A stretch of DNA of 64,000 nt from Selenomonadales bacterium (lineage in GTDB: Bacteria > Bacillota > Negativicutes > Sporomusales > UBA7701), in assembly GCA_029975165.1 (NCBI GenBank), contig JARKPR010000085.1, positions 62,001-126,000 of the forward strand. Reading direction: 5' to 3'. Every line of letters starts with the position of its first letter. The first letter of the stretch is position 1. The notes below the pieces were generated by a model. That model was not told where the DNA came from, made no database searches, and worked only from the letters and a program-made list of their open reading frames with translations. The translations under genes were made by a program, and so were the position numbers. Positions 50,395 to 60,548 of the stretch are shown here, one piece after another.

Positions 50395-52905
50395 ATGGCA
50401 CGACCCGAAAAACTGTGGCGCGTGGCGTCCCCCTGCGCGGAAGCGGCCGCGCGCCTGGCCCGTGAGCTCGACGTGTCGCCGGTGGTGGCCCGGATTCTTT
50501 TGAACCGGGGCATCGGCGACGAGGGCGAGGCACGGCGCTTCTTGCACGGCGGCGCGGAGTCGCTTGCCGATCCTTTTCTTATGCTCGGTATGGAAAAAGC
50601 GGTCGACCGGATCGCCGCAGCGTTGGCCGGCGGCGAGAGGATAACGGTGTACGGCGACTACGATGTGGACGGCGTGACGGCCACGGCGCTGCTGTGCCGC
50701 GTTATCGCGCGGCTGGGCGGGGCGGTGGATTATTATATTCCCGAGCGGCAGAGCGAAGGCTACGGCCTGAACGCCGCCGCCCTGGAAGAGTTGTATAGGT
50801 CGGGGACGAGGCTTGTCGTTACGGTGGACTGCGGCATCAGCGCCGTCGCCGAGGTGGCGGCGTTCGCCGGCCGCATGGATATTATCGTCACCGACCACCA
50901 CCAGCCGCCGGAGGTTTTGCCGCCGGCCCTGGCCGTGCTGAATCCGCGCCAAAGCGGCTGCCTATACCCCGAGAAGAATCTGGCCGGGGTGGGGGTGGCC
51001 TTTAAGCTGTGCCAGGCGCTGTGGCGTCGGCTGGGGGGCGACGAGGCGCCGTTCACCGGGTACCTGGAGCTGGTGGCGGTCGGCACGGTCGCCGATATCG
51101 TGCCGCTGACCGGCGAGAACCGCGTGCTGGTGAAGCTCGGCCTTGAGCGCCTGGCGGCGACGGATAACCCTGGCCTGCTGGCGCTGATGAAGGTGGCCGG
51201 GCTGGCCGTGGACAAGCTGGACACCGGCAAGGTGGGGTATGTTATCGCGCCGCGGCTTAACGCCGCCGGGCGCCTGGGCCATGCCGCCGCCGGCGTGGAG
51301 CTGCTGATGACCGGGGACGCCGGCCGGGCGGCCGCGCTGGCGGCCGAACTGGATGCGGAGAATAGCCGCCGGCAGGCGGTGGAGAAGGAGCTGCTGGCGG
51401 CGGCGGAAGGTCTGCTGGCCGGCACCGATCCCGCGGCGCAGAAGGTGCTGGTGCTGGCCGGGGAGGACTGGCATCCCGGCGTGATCGGCATCGTGGCCTC
51501 GCGCCTGGTGGACAGGTATTACCGCCCGGTGGTGATGATAAGCGTCCGCGACGGGGTCGGCAAGGGCTCGTGCCGCAGCATCCCCGGTTTCGATATCTAC
51601 CGCGCCCTGGAGGGCTGCGCCGATCTGCTGGTCCAGTTCGGCGGCCACCAGCTGGCGGCCGGGCTGACCATTGAGGCGGCGAACATCGACAAGCTGCGCG
51701 AGCGGCTGAACGCGCTGGCGGCGGAAGCGCTCACGGCCGAGGATTACCGGCCGGTGCTCAATATCGATTCGCGCGTCGCCCTGGCGGAGATCGACGCCGC
51801 CCTGCTCGAACAGCTGGCCTGCCTGGCCCCCTATGGCCAGGGCAACCCCAACCCGGCGTTCGTCTGCGAGCAGCTGACGGTGACGGGGGTGCGGCCGGTG
51901 GGGCAGGAGGGGCGCCACCTGAAGCTGCGGGTGCGGCAGGAGCGCGCCAACAGCGACGTGATCGGCTGGGACATGGGCGGCCTGGCGGACAGGCTGGCCG
52001 GCGAGGCTACCATCGACCTGGCGTTCGCGCCCGAGTTCAACGACTGGCAGGGCCAGCGGAACATCCAGCTCAAGGCCCATGACGTCCATGTGCGCCAGGC
52101 GGCCCCCGGCCGGGTGCGGCTGGTGGACGCCCGCGGCGGGAAGCTGCCGGACCATGGAGTGCAAATAGCGGCGGCCGGCGCCAAGACGCTGATTTTCGTG
52201 AACGACCGGCGCGAGGCGCTGCTGGTGGCCCGGCAGCTGCGCAGGCAGCCTGGCGGGCCGGCTGCCGTGAGGTTTTGGCACCAGGCGCTGAGCGCGGAGC
52301 GGCAGCGGCGGCGGCGGGAGGAGTTCGCCGCCGGGCGCGCGAGGGTGCTGGTGGCGGCGGGCGATTACGGCGGCGTCGACCGGGACATCGCCGCCATCGT
52401 CATCGGCGGCCCGCCGCTGTCCAGGGAAGCGCTGGCCGGCTATTGCCGCCTGGCGGCCGCCCAGGACGGGCCGGTCGCGCTCCACTTCGCCTACGGCCCG
52501 GCCGACGGGCGGACAAGCGGCCGGTTGCTGGAGGCGTTCTTCCCCGACCGGACGGCGGTGGGGTGGGTATATCTGGCGCTTAAGGATACGTCCGGGCCGG
52601 ACGGCGCCGTGACGGTGCCGCTCAGGGCGCTGGCCCGCGCCGTGGCCCGGCGGAGCGGCAGGGCCGCAAGCCCGGAAGGGGTGGCGGCCGGCCTGCGGGT
52701 GTTGGACGAGCTCGCCCTCGTCAACTGGGACAGGGCGGCGGGGCTAATCCGCCTCTTGCCCGCGCCGCCCCAGAAGCAGGCGCTCGAACGGTCGGCCGCC
52801 TACCGGGCGGGCGTCGCCGCCAGGCGGATGTATGCTTCTTTCGCCGCGCGGCTGCTGCGCGCTCCTCTGGCGGAGTTGTGGAAAATGACGACAGACGGGG
52901 AATAA
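50395..52905 (+). CDS. recJ: Single-stranded-DNA-specific exonuclease RecJ
   Basis: This 836-residue DHH-family 5'-3' exonuclease acts in recombination and mismatch repair. DHH motifs are visible: YGDYDVDGVTATALL (about 86-100), VVTVDCGIS (about 142-150), VTDHHQPP (about 165-172) and GVGVAFKLCQ. The DHHA1 domain follows with FGGHQLAAGLTIE, then an OB fold. After about residue 570 there is an extra 260-residue C-terminal domain (LIFVNDRREALLVARQL and later DYGGVDRDIAAIVIGG) as in B. subtilis RecJ. ATG 50395 follows GGAGG (50386-50390); an in-frame TTG 50371 lies upstream. The 165 bp before it hold small palindromes but no clear promoter. Confidence 0.95.
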   Translation: MARPEKLWRVASPCAEAAARLARELDVSPVVARILLNRGIGDEGEARRFLHGGAESLADPFLMLGMEKAVDRIAAALAGGERITVYGDYDVDGVTATALLCRVIARLGGAVDYYIPERQSEGYGLNAAALEELYRSGTRLVVTVDCGISAVAEVAAFAGRMDIIVTDHHQPPEVLPPALAVLNPRQSGCLYPEKNLAGVGVAFKLCQALWRRLGGDEAPFTGYLELVAVGTVADIVPLTGENRVLVKLGLERLAATDNPGLLALMKVAGLAVDKLDTGKVGYVIAPRLNAAGRLGHAAAGVELLMTGDAGRAAALAAELDAENSRRQAVEKELLAAAEGLLAGTDPAAQKVLVLAGEDWHPGVIGIVASRLVDRYYRPVVMISVRDGVGKGSCRSIPGFDIYRALEGCADLLVQFGGHQLAAGLTIEAANIDKLRERLNALAAEALTAEDYRPVLNIDSRVALAEIDAALLEQLACLAPYGQGNPNPAFVCEQLTVTGVRPVGQEGRHLKLRVRQERANSDVIGWDMGGLADRLAGEATIDLAFAPEFNDWQGQRNIQLKAHDVHVRQAAPGRVRLVDARGGKLPDHGVQIAAAGAKTLIFVNDRREALLVARQLRRQPGGPAAVRFWHQALSAERQRRRREEFAAGRARVLVAAGDYGGVDRDIAAIVIGGPPLSREALAGYCRLAAAQDGPVALHFAYGPADGRTSGRLLEAFFPDRTAVGWVYLALKDTSGPDGAVTVPLRALARAVARRSGRAASPEGVAAGLRVLDELALVNWDRAAGLIRLLPAPPQKQALERSAAYRAGVAARRMYASFAARLLRAPLAELWKMTTDGE

Positions 52906-52943
52906 TCTATATAAGGACGATTTTGCCAGAAGGAGGTGTGGCC

Positions 52944-55151
52944 TTGAGCAGCGAACCGGCGATCGGCATCGACGACCTTATCGCGCTGATGAAGACTTAT
53001 CTGCCGGCCGAAGCGGCGGCGGCGGCCGAAAAAGCGTACCATTACGCCGCCGAAGCCCATAAAGGGCAGCGGCGCGTTTCCGGCGAAGAATACATCTTCC
53101 ACCCGCTGGGCGTCGCGAAAATTCTTGCCGACCTCCAATTGGATGCCGTAACCATAACCGCCTCCCTCCTGCACGATGTCGTCGAGGATACCACGGTGAC
53201 GTCCGAGGAGCTGGAGAAAAATTTCGGCAGGGAAGCGGCCATGCTGGTCGACGGCGTCACCAAGCTGAGCCGCATCGAATATAAATCGAAAGAGGAACAA
53301 CAGCTCGAAAATTACCGCAAGATGTTCCTGGCCATGGCTAAGGACATCCGCGTGGTGCTCATAAAGCTCGCCGACCGCCTGCATAACATGCGGACTCTCA
53401 AGGCGATGTCGCCCGAGAAGCAGCGGGAGACGGCGCGGGAAACGCTGGAGATCTTCGCTCCCCTCGCGCACCGGCTGGGCATTTTCCGCATCAAGTGGGA
53501 GCTTGAGGACCTGGCTTTCCGCTACCTGGAGCCGGAAAGCTATTATAAGCTGGTCGACGAGGTAAAGCAGAAACGGGCCGAACGCGAGGAATTGATCGGC
53601 GAGGCCGTCGCCCTGCTGCGCGAGCGCCTGGAAGCGATGGGCATCAAAGCCGAGATCCAGGGGCGGCCGAAGAACTTTTACAGCATCTTCAAGAAGATGC
53701 AGAAGGACCACAAGGACATCGACGAGATCTACGACCTGTCGGCGGTGCGGGTGGTCGTCGACAACGTCAAGGACTGCTACGGCGCCCTGGGCATCGTCCA
53801 TACGCTGTGGAAGCCGTTGCCGTACAGATTCAAGGACTTCATCGCCATGCCGAAGTCCAACCTGTACCAGTCGCTTCACACTACCGTCATCGGCCCCAAA
53901 GGCCATCCGCTGGAGATCCAGATCCGCACCTGGGAGATGCACCGCATCTCCGAGTACGGCATCGCCGCCCATTGGCGGTACAAGGAAGGCGGCAAGAGCG
54001 CCGACAGGGATTACGAGCAGAAGCTGTCCTGGCTGCGCCAGCTGCTGGAATGGCAGCAGGATTTGCGCGATCCGCGGGAGTTCATGGAGACCGTCCGCCT
54101 CGACGTGCTGACCGACGAAGTCTTCGTCTTTACGCCGCGCGGCGACGTCATCGACCTGCCGGCCGGCTCGACGCCCATCGATTTCGCTTACCGCGTCCAC
54201 ACCGAAGTCGGCCACCGCTGCACCGGCGTGCGGGTCAACAACAAGATGGTGCCGCTGGAGACCAAGCTCAACAACGGCGACATCGTCGAGATCATCACCA
54301 GCAAACAGGCCAACGGCCCCAGCCGCGACTGGCTGAACATCGTCGCCTCCACCGAGACGAAAAACAAGATCAGGCAGTGGTTCAAGAAGGAGAAGCGGGA
54401 GGAGAACCTCGCCAAAGGCCGCGAGCTGCTGGAAAAGGAAAGCAAGCGGCTGGGTTACGAGCTCTCCGAGCTGTCCAAGGGCGACCGGCTGGAGGAGGTG
54501 GCCAGGAAGCTCAACTGGGGCAGCGTCGACGACCTGCTGGCCGCTCTCGGCTATGGCGGCCAATCGCTGCCCGGCGTCATGACCAAGCTCGTCGAGAGCT
54601 ACCGCAAGGCCCAGCGGGCCGCCGCCCCGACCGACCTGGCCACCGTCGTCAGCGAGGTCAAGCCCAAACGGACCAAGAGCAAAGCGAGCCACGGCATCCT
54701 GGTCAAGGGCGAGTCCGGGGTGATGGTCAGGCTGGCGCGCTGCTGCAATCCCGTGCCGGGGGACGAAATTATCGGTTACATCACCCGCGGCCGCGGCGTG
54801 TCCATCCACCGCACCGACTGCCCCAACCTGCTCGGCAGCCGCGAGGAGTTCGAGCGGATGATCGAAGTGGCCTGGGACATCGCGCCCAGCAACCTTTACA
54901 AGGTGCCGATCGAGATCAGCTGCGTCGACCGGGCCGGCGTCCTGTCCGAGATCCTGATGATGACCTCCGAGGCCAAGATCAACGTCAGCTCGGTCAACGC
55001 CAAGACCCACAAGAGCAAGCTGGCGACCATCTACCTCAGCCTGGAGATTGCCAACCTGAGCCAACTGGAGAATATCATGAGCAAGATGCGGAAAGTGAAA
55101 GACGTATACAGCGTGCAACGGGCCGCCCCCACGGCCGGCGGGGCGCTATGA
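52944..55151 (+). CDS. relA: Bifunctional (p)ppGpp synthetase/hydrolase RelA/SpoT
   Basis: This 735-residue long RSH protein has an HD hydrolase domain with HPLGVAKIL and [10 protein letters not shown] (about 70-82). The synthetase domain follows, with [10 protein letters not shown] and [21 protein letters not shown] (about 300-320). The TGS domain has [22 protein letters not shown], and the C-terminal ACT domain has [17 protein letters not shown]. It makes and degrades the stringent alarmone. The start is TTG 52944 behind a perfect AAGGAGG; no better ATG exists and the resulting length equals that of B. subtilis RelA (734). The stop overlaps dtd (ATGA). Confidence 0.97.
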   Translation: MSSEPAIGIDDLIALMKTYLPAEAAAAAEKAYHYAAEAHKGQRRVSGEEYIFHPLGVAKILADLQLDAVTITASLLHDVVEDTTVTSEELEKNFGREAAMLVDGVTKLSRIEYKSKEEQQLENYRKMFLAMAKDIRVVLIKLADRLHNMRTLKAMSPEKQRETARETLEIFAPLAHRLGIFRIKWELEDLAFRYLEPESYYKLVDEVKQKRAEREELIGEAVALLRERLEAMGIKAEIQGRPKNFYSIFKKMQKDHKDIDEIYDLSAVRVVVDNVKDCYGALGIVHTLWKPLPYRFKDFIAMPKSNLYQSLHTTVIGPKGHPLEIQIRTWEMHRISEYGIAAHWRYKEGGKSADRDYEQKLSWLRQLLEWQQDLRDPREFMETVRLDVLTDEVFVFTPRGDVIDLPAGSTPIDFAYRVHTEVGHRCTGVRVNNKMVPLETKLNNGDIVEIITSKQANGPSRDWLNIVASTETKNKIRQWFKKEKREENLAKGRELLEKESKRLGYELSELSKGDRLEEVARKLNWGSVDDLLAALGYGGQSLPGVMTKLVESYRKAQRAAAPTDLATVVSEVKPKRTKSKASHGILVKGESGVMVRLARCCNPVPGDEIIGYITRGRGVSIHRTDCPNLLGSREEFERMIEVAWDIAPSNLYKVPIEISCVDRAGVLSEILMMTSEAKINVSSVNAKTHKSKLATIYLSLEIANLSQLENIMSKMRKVKDVYSVQRAAPTAGGAL

Positions 55152-55597
55152 GGGCGGTAGTGCAGCGCACCGACGCCGCCGCGGTGACGGTCGACGGCAA
55201 GACGGTCGGCGCCGCCGGCCGCGGGCTAACGGTATTCCTCGGCGTGGGCGGCGGCGACGGCGAGGCGGCCGCCCGCTACCTGGCGGAAAAGGTCATAAAC
55301 CTGCGCATTTTTCCCGACGGCCAGGGTAAAATGAACCTGTCCCTGTTGGATATCGGCGGCGAACTGCTGGTCGTATCGCAGTTCACGCTGTACGGCGATT
55401 GTCGCAAGGGACGCCGGCCGGGCTTCGACGCCGCCGCATCCCCGGACGTCGCCCAGGAACTGTACGAAAAATTCATCGCCTTCTGCCGCGCCGCCGGCGT
55501 AAAGACGGCGAGCGGCCAGTTCCAGGCCGAAATGATCGTCAAACTGGAAAATCACGGGCCGGTCACGATGCTGCTCGACAGCGACCGCCTGTTTTGA
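55148..55597 (+). CDS. dtd: D-aminoacyl-tRNA deacylase
   Basis: This 149-residue enzyme hydrolyses D-aminoacyl-tRNAs. The catalytic motif SQFTLYGD (about 77-84) and the chirality-checking NHGPVT (137-142) are present. The N-terminus [16 protein letters not shown] is typical. The 4-bp overlap with relA (ATGA) and the order relA-dtd are common in Firmicutes. An MBL-fold hydrolase gene follows at 13 bp. Confidence 0.97.
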   Translation: MRAVVQRTDAAAVTVDGKTVGAAGRGLTVFLGVGGGDGEAAARYLAEKVINLRIFPDGQGKMNLSLLDIGGELLVVSQFTLYGDCRKGRRPGFDAAASPDVAQELYEKFIAFCRAAGVKTASGQFQAEMIVKLENHGPVTMLLDSDRLF

Positions 55598-55610
55598 GGA
55601 GGATGAAAAT

Positions 55611-56234
55611 ATGAAAATATTCACCCTGGAGGTCGGCAACCTCGGCACCAACTGTTACATCGTCTTCGACGAAGCCACCCGGGAAGCGGCGGTCATCGAC
55701 CCGGGCGGCGGCTTCGCGGACATCAACTCCTTCATCAATCGCGAGCAACTGACCGTCAAGTACATCATCAACACCCACGGCCATGTCGACCATATCCTGG
55801 CCAACCTCCAGCTGAAGGACGCCACCGGCGCCCCCATCCTCATCCACGAGGCCGACGCCGCCATGCTGACCAGCGGCCAGCGCAACATGTCGGCTTTCAT
55901 CGGCGGCAGCGTCTCCTGCGGCCCGGCCGACACCCTGCTCAAGGAGGGCGACGTCATCAAGGTCTCCGCCGGCGTCGCGCTGACCGTCATCCATACCCCC
56001 GGCCACACCCCCGGCGGCATCTGCCTCCTGACCGACGGCGTCCTGTTCAGCGGCGACACCCTGTTCGCCGAGTCGATCGGCCGTACCGATTTCCCCGGCG
56101 GCTCGTACAGCCAGCTCATCGCCAACATCAAGGAAAAGCTCCTCGTCCTCGACGACGCCGTCCGCGTCCTTCCCGGCCACGGCCCGGAGACGACAATAGG
56201 GTGGGAGAGGAATAACAATCCCTTTATCCAATAG
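55611..56234 (+). CDS. MBL-fold metallo-hydrolase
   Basis: This 207-residue protein of the metallo-beta-lactamase fold, glyoxalase-II-like subgroup, has the metal motif NTHGHVDHI (about 53-61). Further ligands are HTPGHTPGGICLL (about 127-139), SGDTLFAESIGRTD (about 147-160) and VLPGHGPETTIG near the end. It probably hydrolyses a thioester or a related small substrate; the substrate is unknown. GAGGAGGATG precedes ATG 55611. The relA-dtd-MBL-hemZ-hisS order is common in clostridia and negativicutes. Confidence 0.93.
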   Translation: MKIFTLEVGNLGTNCYIVFDEATREAAVIDPGGGFADINSFINREQLTVKYIINTHGHVDHILANLQLKDATGAPILIHEADAAMLTSGQRNMSAFIGGSVSCGPADTLLKEGDVIKVSAGVALTVIHTPGHTPGGICLLTDGVLFSGDTLFAESIGRTDFPGGSYSQLIANIKEKLLVLDDAVRVLPGHGPETTIGWERNNNPFIQ

Positions 56235-56261
56235 CGATCAGCACGGCTTGGAGTGAATGAA

Positions 56262-57293
56262 ATGTCCAAACCGTACCACGCCTGGCTGAGAATCGCCGTC
56301 GTCCTGGCGGTCTTCTATCTCCTCAGCCAGGTCACGCCCATTTACCTGCCGGTAATTCTCGCCATCATCCTGGCCTTCATCCTCAACCCCCTGGTGGACC
56401 GCCTCGCCGGCGTGAGGATCATGCCCCGCGTCCGCCTGCCGCTGGGGCTGGTGGTGCTCCTGGCGATCGCCGCGCTGTTCGCGGTGCTGGCGGCGGTGAC
56501 AAGCGTCATCTTCGCCCCCTTCGTGAGCGAGTTCAACCGCTTCGTAATCAATCTGCCCAACCTCATCCAGAAAATCCAGAACTTGACAGGCATCCTGGAG
56601 GAACAGGCCCAGGCCATCGACCTGCCGGCCAATATCCGCCTGATGATCGACCAGGTCCTGTCCAGCGCCGCCGCTTACGCCGTCGCCTTCGGCCGCCGGG
56701 CCCTGGGCGCCACCGTGGGCTTCGCCTCCCAGGTCGTGGAGCTGGTCGTCGTGCCGGTGCTGACCTACTATTTCCTCAAAGACTGGCGGGAACTGAAGGA
56801 TTCGGCGCTCGACGCCCTGCCGCCGGACTGGCGCGGCAAGGGGCGCGTCATCGGCGAGGAGATGGCGGCGACGGTCAGCGCCTACATCCGCGGCCAGGCG
56901 GTCGTGAGCATCATCATGGGCTGCCTCGTCTTCGCCGGCATGTATTTCCTGAAGGTCGACTACCCGCTCGTCCTCGGCCTGCTGGCCACCCTCACCGAGA
57001 CCATTCCGATCATCGGCCCGATCATCGGCGCCGCCCCGGCCGTTTTCCTCGCCTACCTCACCGCCCCGGAACTGGCGGCGAAGGTCGTCATCTTTTTCCT
57101 GGCCATCCACCAGCTCGAAAACCATATCGTCGTCCCGAAAATAATGGGCCGCTCCATCGACCTTCATCCGGTGACGGTTATCATCAGCCTGCTCATCGGC
57201 GGCCAGCTGCTGGGCATCGTCGGCATGATTCTGGCAGTGCCTGTTACGGCACTTCTCAAGGTGCTGTACCGGCATCTGTGGCGATACGAATGA
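56262..57293 (+). CDS. AI-2E-family membrane transporter
   Basis: This 343-residue protein of the AI-2E (YdiK/PerM) family has about seven to eight membrane helices. Markers are the N-terminal pair (VAVFYLLSQVTPIYLPVILAIILAFILNPLVD), a long amphipathic middle (LPNLIQKIQNLTGILEEQ) and the C-terminal signature QLENHIVVPKIMGRSIDLHPVTVIISLLIGGQLLGIVGMILAVPVTA. Characterised members export autoinducer-2 or exchange Na+/H+; the role here is unassigned. ATG 56262 was chosen over GTG 56253 since GGAGTGA (56250-56256) lies between them. Confidence 0.92.
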   Translation: MSKPYHAWLRIAVVLAVFYLLSQVTPIYLPVILAIILAFILNPLVDRLAGVRIMPRVRLPLGLVVLLAIAALFAVLAAVTSVIFAPFVSEFNRFVINLPNLIQKIQNLTGILEEQAQAIDLPANIRLMIDQVLSSAAAYAVAFGRRALGATVGFASQVVELVVVPVLTYYFLKDWRELKDSALDALPPDWRGKGRVIGEEMAATVSAYIRGQAVVSIIMGCLVFAGMYFLKVDYPLVLGLLATLTETIPIIGPIIGAAPAVFLAYLTAPELAAKVVIFFLAIHQLENHIVVPKIMGRSIDLHPVTVIISLLIGGQLLGIVGMILAVPVTALLKVLYRHLWRYE

Positions 57294-57315
57294 GCGGGGA
57301 AAGGGGCTTGAAAGC

Positions 57316-57765
57316 ATGAGCATAACCATGGCCGACCTGCGGCAGAAGTTCCACGACCGGCAATATAAGCTGACATCGCAGCGCCAGACCATCTTGCAGG
57401 CTTTTCTCGACAACCAGGACAGACATTTGTCGGCCGAGGACGTGCACACCATCGTCCGCGGGCGGGCGTCGGAAATCGGCCTGGCCACCGTTTACCGCAC
57501 GCTCGAGCTGTTCAGCGAGCTCGACATCCTCCAGCGGCTGGACTTCGGCGACGGCCGCCAGCGGTACGAACTGAACGAGACCAACACCCCCCATCACCAT
57601 CACCACCTCATCTGCCTGCGCTGCGGCAGGGTGAGGGAGTTCGGCGACGACCTGCTGGAGACGCTGGAAACGGCGATCGCCAAGCGGAGCAAATTCACCA
57701 TCGTCGACCATCAGCTCAAATTCTACGGTTATTGCGAGGAGTGCCAGAAAAAGCGTGAAAATTGA
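57316..57765 (+). CDS. fur: Fur-family transcriptional regulator
   Basis: This 149-residue protein has an N-terminal winged helix (LTSQRQTILQAFLDNQDRHLSAEDVH, then IGLATVYRTLELFSELDIL). The dimerisation domain holds the metal site HHHHHLICLRCGRVREF (about 91-107) and a second CxxC (CEEC near residue 144). CxxC pairs bind structural zinc. The HHHHHLICLxCG form is closer to ferric uptake regulators than to PerR or Zur, but the regulon is not testable here. The gene lies between the AI-2E transporter and hemZ, and overlaps hemZ by 11 bp. Confidence 0.9.
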   Translation: MSITMADLRQKFHDRQYKLTSQRQTILQAFLDNQDRHLSAEDVHTIVRGRASEIGLATVYRTLELFSELDILQRLDFGDGRQRYELNETNTPHHHHHLICLRCGRVREFGDDLLETLETAIAKRSKFTIVDHQLKFYGYCEECQKKREN

Positions 57766-59266
57766 CGGCTATTACCTGCCGGCCGACGGCGGGGGACTGG
57801 CCGGTGCGGTGGCCGATGCCGCCGCCCTGTTCGCCCTGCCCGCCGCCGGCATCCTGGCGGCGGGCGACCTGGCCGCCACTCTTCCCGCCGGCGCCGTCTT
57901 CATCCGCAACACCGTAACCGGCGGGACGGCGACGACGGTCATAACCGAAACGTATTTCCGGCGGGAATCCGGCGAACTGGGCTGCCTGACCAGGCGGGAC
58001 GCGGCCGCCGGCGAGGACGGGCCGGCGGCGGTGCAGCGGCTGGTGCGCCTCAACCTCCTCGCCATCCTGCGGCGGCTCACGGGCCGGAACCCCGGCCCGT
58101 GGGGGATTCTGCGCGGCGTGCGGCCGATCAAGATCGTCCACCGGCTGCTCGATGCTGCGCTGACGGCGGCGGAGGCCGCCGAACGGCTGACGGCGAAATA
58201 TGCCGTCGACCCCGGCAAGGCGCAGCTGCTGACGGAGATCGCCGGGCGGCAGCGGCCGTTCCTGCCCGCCGGCGAGGCGGGACGCCGCCTCGTCAGTGTC
58301 TATATCGGCGTTCCTTACTGCCCGTCGCGCTGCTTGTACTGTTCGTTCCCCGCCAACGTCCTGCCCGCCGACCGCGCCGAGGTGGCGGTTTTTTTGAGCG
58401 CCCTCGAGGCCGACCTGGCCGCCGCCGCCGCGTTGCTCGCCCGCCACGGCCTCGAAGCCGAGACGGTATACATCGGCGGCGGCACGCCCACCAGCCTGGA
58501 CGACGCCGACTTCGCCCGCCTGCTGGTCTTGGCCAGGCGTTCGTTCGTCGGCGCCGCGACCCGCGAATTCACGGTCGAGGCCGGCCGGCCGGACAGCCTG
58601 ACGGACGGCAAGGTGGCGGCCCTGGCGGCGGCGGGGGTGACGCGGGTGAGCGTCAATCCCCAGACCATGCAGGAAAAAACCCTAAAACTTATTGGACGAA
58701 ACCATACCGTCCGCGATATAATAGTAATGTTTAGGAAAATACGCGCTGCCGGCATCCCGGTTGTCAACATGGATGTCATCGCCGGCCTGCCGGGGGAGAC
58801 GGCCGCCGATATGGCCGCCACCATGGACGGGGTCGCGGCCCTGGCACCGGAAAACCTCACGGTCCATACCCTGGCGATCAAGCGGGGCTCGCGCCTCGCC
58901 GCCGGCCAGGACGAGGTGGCGCTGCCCGGCGAGGCGGAGACCACGGCCATGGTGGCCGTCGCCGCCGCCGCCGCCGCGAGGATGGGGCTGGTGCCTTACT
59001 ACCTCTACCGCCAGAAGTACATGACCGGCAACCTGGAAAACGTCGGCTATGCCCGGCCGGGCACGGAGTGCATCTACAACATCCAGATCATCGAGGAGCG
59101 GCAGACGGTCCTCGGCGTGGGGCCGGCGGCCGGCACCAAGGCGGTGCGGGACGCCTTCCGCCTCGACAGCTGCTACAACCCGAAGGACGTCGCTACTTAT
59201 ATCAGGAATATCGATCATTACATCCGGCGGCGGGACGGGCTTGTCGCCGCGCTGTTTCAGGGTTAA
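57755..59266 (+). CDS. hemZ: Coproporphyrinogen III dehydrogenase-like radical SAM protein HemZ
   Basis: This 503-residue HemZ-type protein has an N-terminal extension (about 1-165) typical of the family, followed by a radical SAM domain. The cluster motif is C-x3-C-x2-C in PYCPSRCLYCSF (about 187-198). YIGGGTPTSLDD and VNMDVIAGLPGET follow. HemZ-type enzymes act in anaerobic heme synthesis (coproporphyrinogen oxidation) or as heme chaperones. It starts at GTG 57755, inside the fur gene, so regulation by Fur-linked transcription is plausible. No other heme gene is in the window. Confidence 0.92.
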   Translation: MKIDGYYLPADGGGLAGAVADAAALFALPAAGILAAGDLAATLPAGAVFIRNTVTGGTATTVITETYFRRESGELGCLTRRDAAAGEDGPAAVQRLVRLNLLAILRRLTGRNPGPWGILRGVRPIKIVHRLLDAALTAAEAAERLTAKYAVDPGKAQLLTEIAGRQRPFLPAGEAGRRLVSVYIGVPYCPSRCLYCSFPANVLPADRAEVAVFLSALEADLAAAAALLARHGLEAETVYIGGGTPTSLDDADFARLLVLARRSFVGAATREFTVEAGRPDSLTDGKVAALAAAGVTRVSVNPQTMQEKTLKLIGRNHTVRDIIVMFRKIRAAGIPVVNMDVIAGLPGETAADMAATMDGVAALAPENLTVHTLAIKRGSRLAAGQDEVALPGEAETTAMVAVAAAAAARMGLVPYYLYRQKYMTGNLENVGYARPGTECIYNIQIIEERQTVLGVGPAAGTKAVRDAFRLDSCYNPKDVATYIRNIDHYIRRRDGLVAALFQG

Positions 59267-59281
59267 GGAGGAAAACCGAAC

Positions 59282-60547
59282 ATGGAAATTTCGGCGCCAC
59301 GCGGCACCAAGGATATATTGCCGGACAGCAGCGGCCACTGGCGGTACGTGGAGGAGACGGCCAGGGAGGTCTGCCGGGCGTTCGGCTATAACGAGATCCG
59401 CACGCCGGTGTTCGAGCACACCGAGCTTTTTCTGCGCGGCATCGGCGAAACGACCGACATCGTCCAGAAGGAGATGTATACCTTCGAGGATAAAGGCGGC
59501 CGCAGCATCACGCTGCGGCCCGAAAATACCGCCGGCACGGTCCGCGCCTACCTGGAGCACAAGCTGTACGGCGAGAGCCAGCCGGTCAAGCTGTACTACA
59601 TCGGGCCGATGTTCCGCTACGATAAGCCGCAGGCCGGCCGCTTCCGCCAGTTCCATCAGTTCGGCATCGAGGCCATCGGCTCCCCGGGGCCGGCGGTGGA
59701 CGTGGAGATAATCATCGCCGCGGTGGAGTTTTTCCGCCGCCTGGGCCTCAAGGACCTCGACCTGTTCGTCAACTCGGTCGGCTGCCCCAAGTGCCGGCCG
59801 GTGTACCGGGCCAGGCTCCAGGACGCCCTGCGGGACAAACTGGGTGAGTTCTGCGAGGACTGCCGCTCGCGCTTCGAGCGCAACCCGCTGCGTATCCTCG
59901 ACTGCAAGCACGAGAAATGCGGCCAGCTGTCCCAGGGCGCGCCCCGGATGGGCGACTGCCTGTGCGACGAGTGCCGCGACCATTTCGCCGGCCTCCAGGC
60001 CCTGTTGGCGGCGGCGGGCGTGCCCTACCGCCTCAACCCGCGGCTGGTGCGCGGCCTCGATTATTACACCAAGACGGCTTTCGAGATCCAGTACCCGCCG
60101 CTCGGCGCCCAGAGCGCCGTGTGCGGCGGCGGTCGCTACGACGGCCTGCTGGCGGAACTCGGCGGCGACCCGACGCCGGCCATCGGTTATGCCATCGGCC
60201 TGGAGCGGGTGCTGCTGGCGCTGGAGAAGCAGAATCTGCTTCCGCCCGCCGACAAGGCGATCGCCGTGTTCGTGGCCGCGGTCGGCGACCAGGCGCGGGC
60301 GCCGGCCTTCAGGCTGGCGGCCGAGCTCCGGCGGGCCGGCCTGGCCTGCGAGATGGACTACATGAACCGCGGCCTCAAGGCCCAGCTCAAGCAGGCCAAC
60401 CGCTACCCGGCGCGCTTCGTCGCCATCATCGGCGAGGACGAGGCCGCCAATGACAAAGTGACGCTGAAAAACATGCAGACCGGCGAACAGCAGCTTGTGG
60501 ACGCCGGCCAGGTGGAGCAGAAGATACGCGCGGAGATGGGGGATTGA
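59282..60547 (+). CDS. hisS: Histidine--tRNA ligase
   Basis: This 421-residue class II synthetase opens with [10 protein letters not shown]. The class II motif 2 region follows ([23 protein letters not shown]), then the histidine-binding [12 protein letters not shown] and motif 3 [15 protein letters not shown]-terminal anticodon-binding domain is present (about 325-421). AAGGAGG precedes ATG 59282. hisS and aspS are adjacent as in most Firmicutes. Unlike B. subtilis there is no T-box leader before hisS; only about 15 bp separate it from hemZ. Confidence 0.98.
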   Translation: MEISAPRGTKDILPDSSGHWRYVEETAREVCRAFGYNEIRTPVFEHTELFLRGIGETTDIVQKEMYTFEDKGGRSITLRPENTAGTVRAYLEHKLYGESQPVKLYYIGPMFRYDKPQAGRFRQFHQFGIEAIGSPGPAVDVEIIIAAVEFFRRLGLKDLDLFVNSVGCPKCRPVYRARLQDALRDKLGEFCEDCRSRFERNPLRILDCKHEKCGQLSQGAPRMGDCLCDECRDHFAGLQALLAAAGVPYRLNPRLVRGLDYYTKTAFEIQYPPLGAQSAVCGGGRYDGLLAELGGDPTPAIGYAIGLERVLLALEKQNLLPPADKAIAVFVAAVGDQARAPAFRLAAELRRAGLACEMDYMNRGLKAQLKQANRYPARFVAIIGEDEAANDKVTLKNMQTGEQQLVDAGQVEQKIRAEMGD

Positions 60548-60548
60548 C

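Noticed and set aside
53807-55147. Long Arg/Pro-rich plus-strand frame overlapping relA
   Set aside because: Only its end (55148-55597) is a real gene, dtd. The rest is the +1 shadow of relA with no family resemblance.
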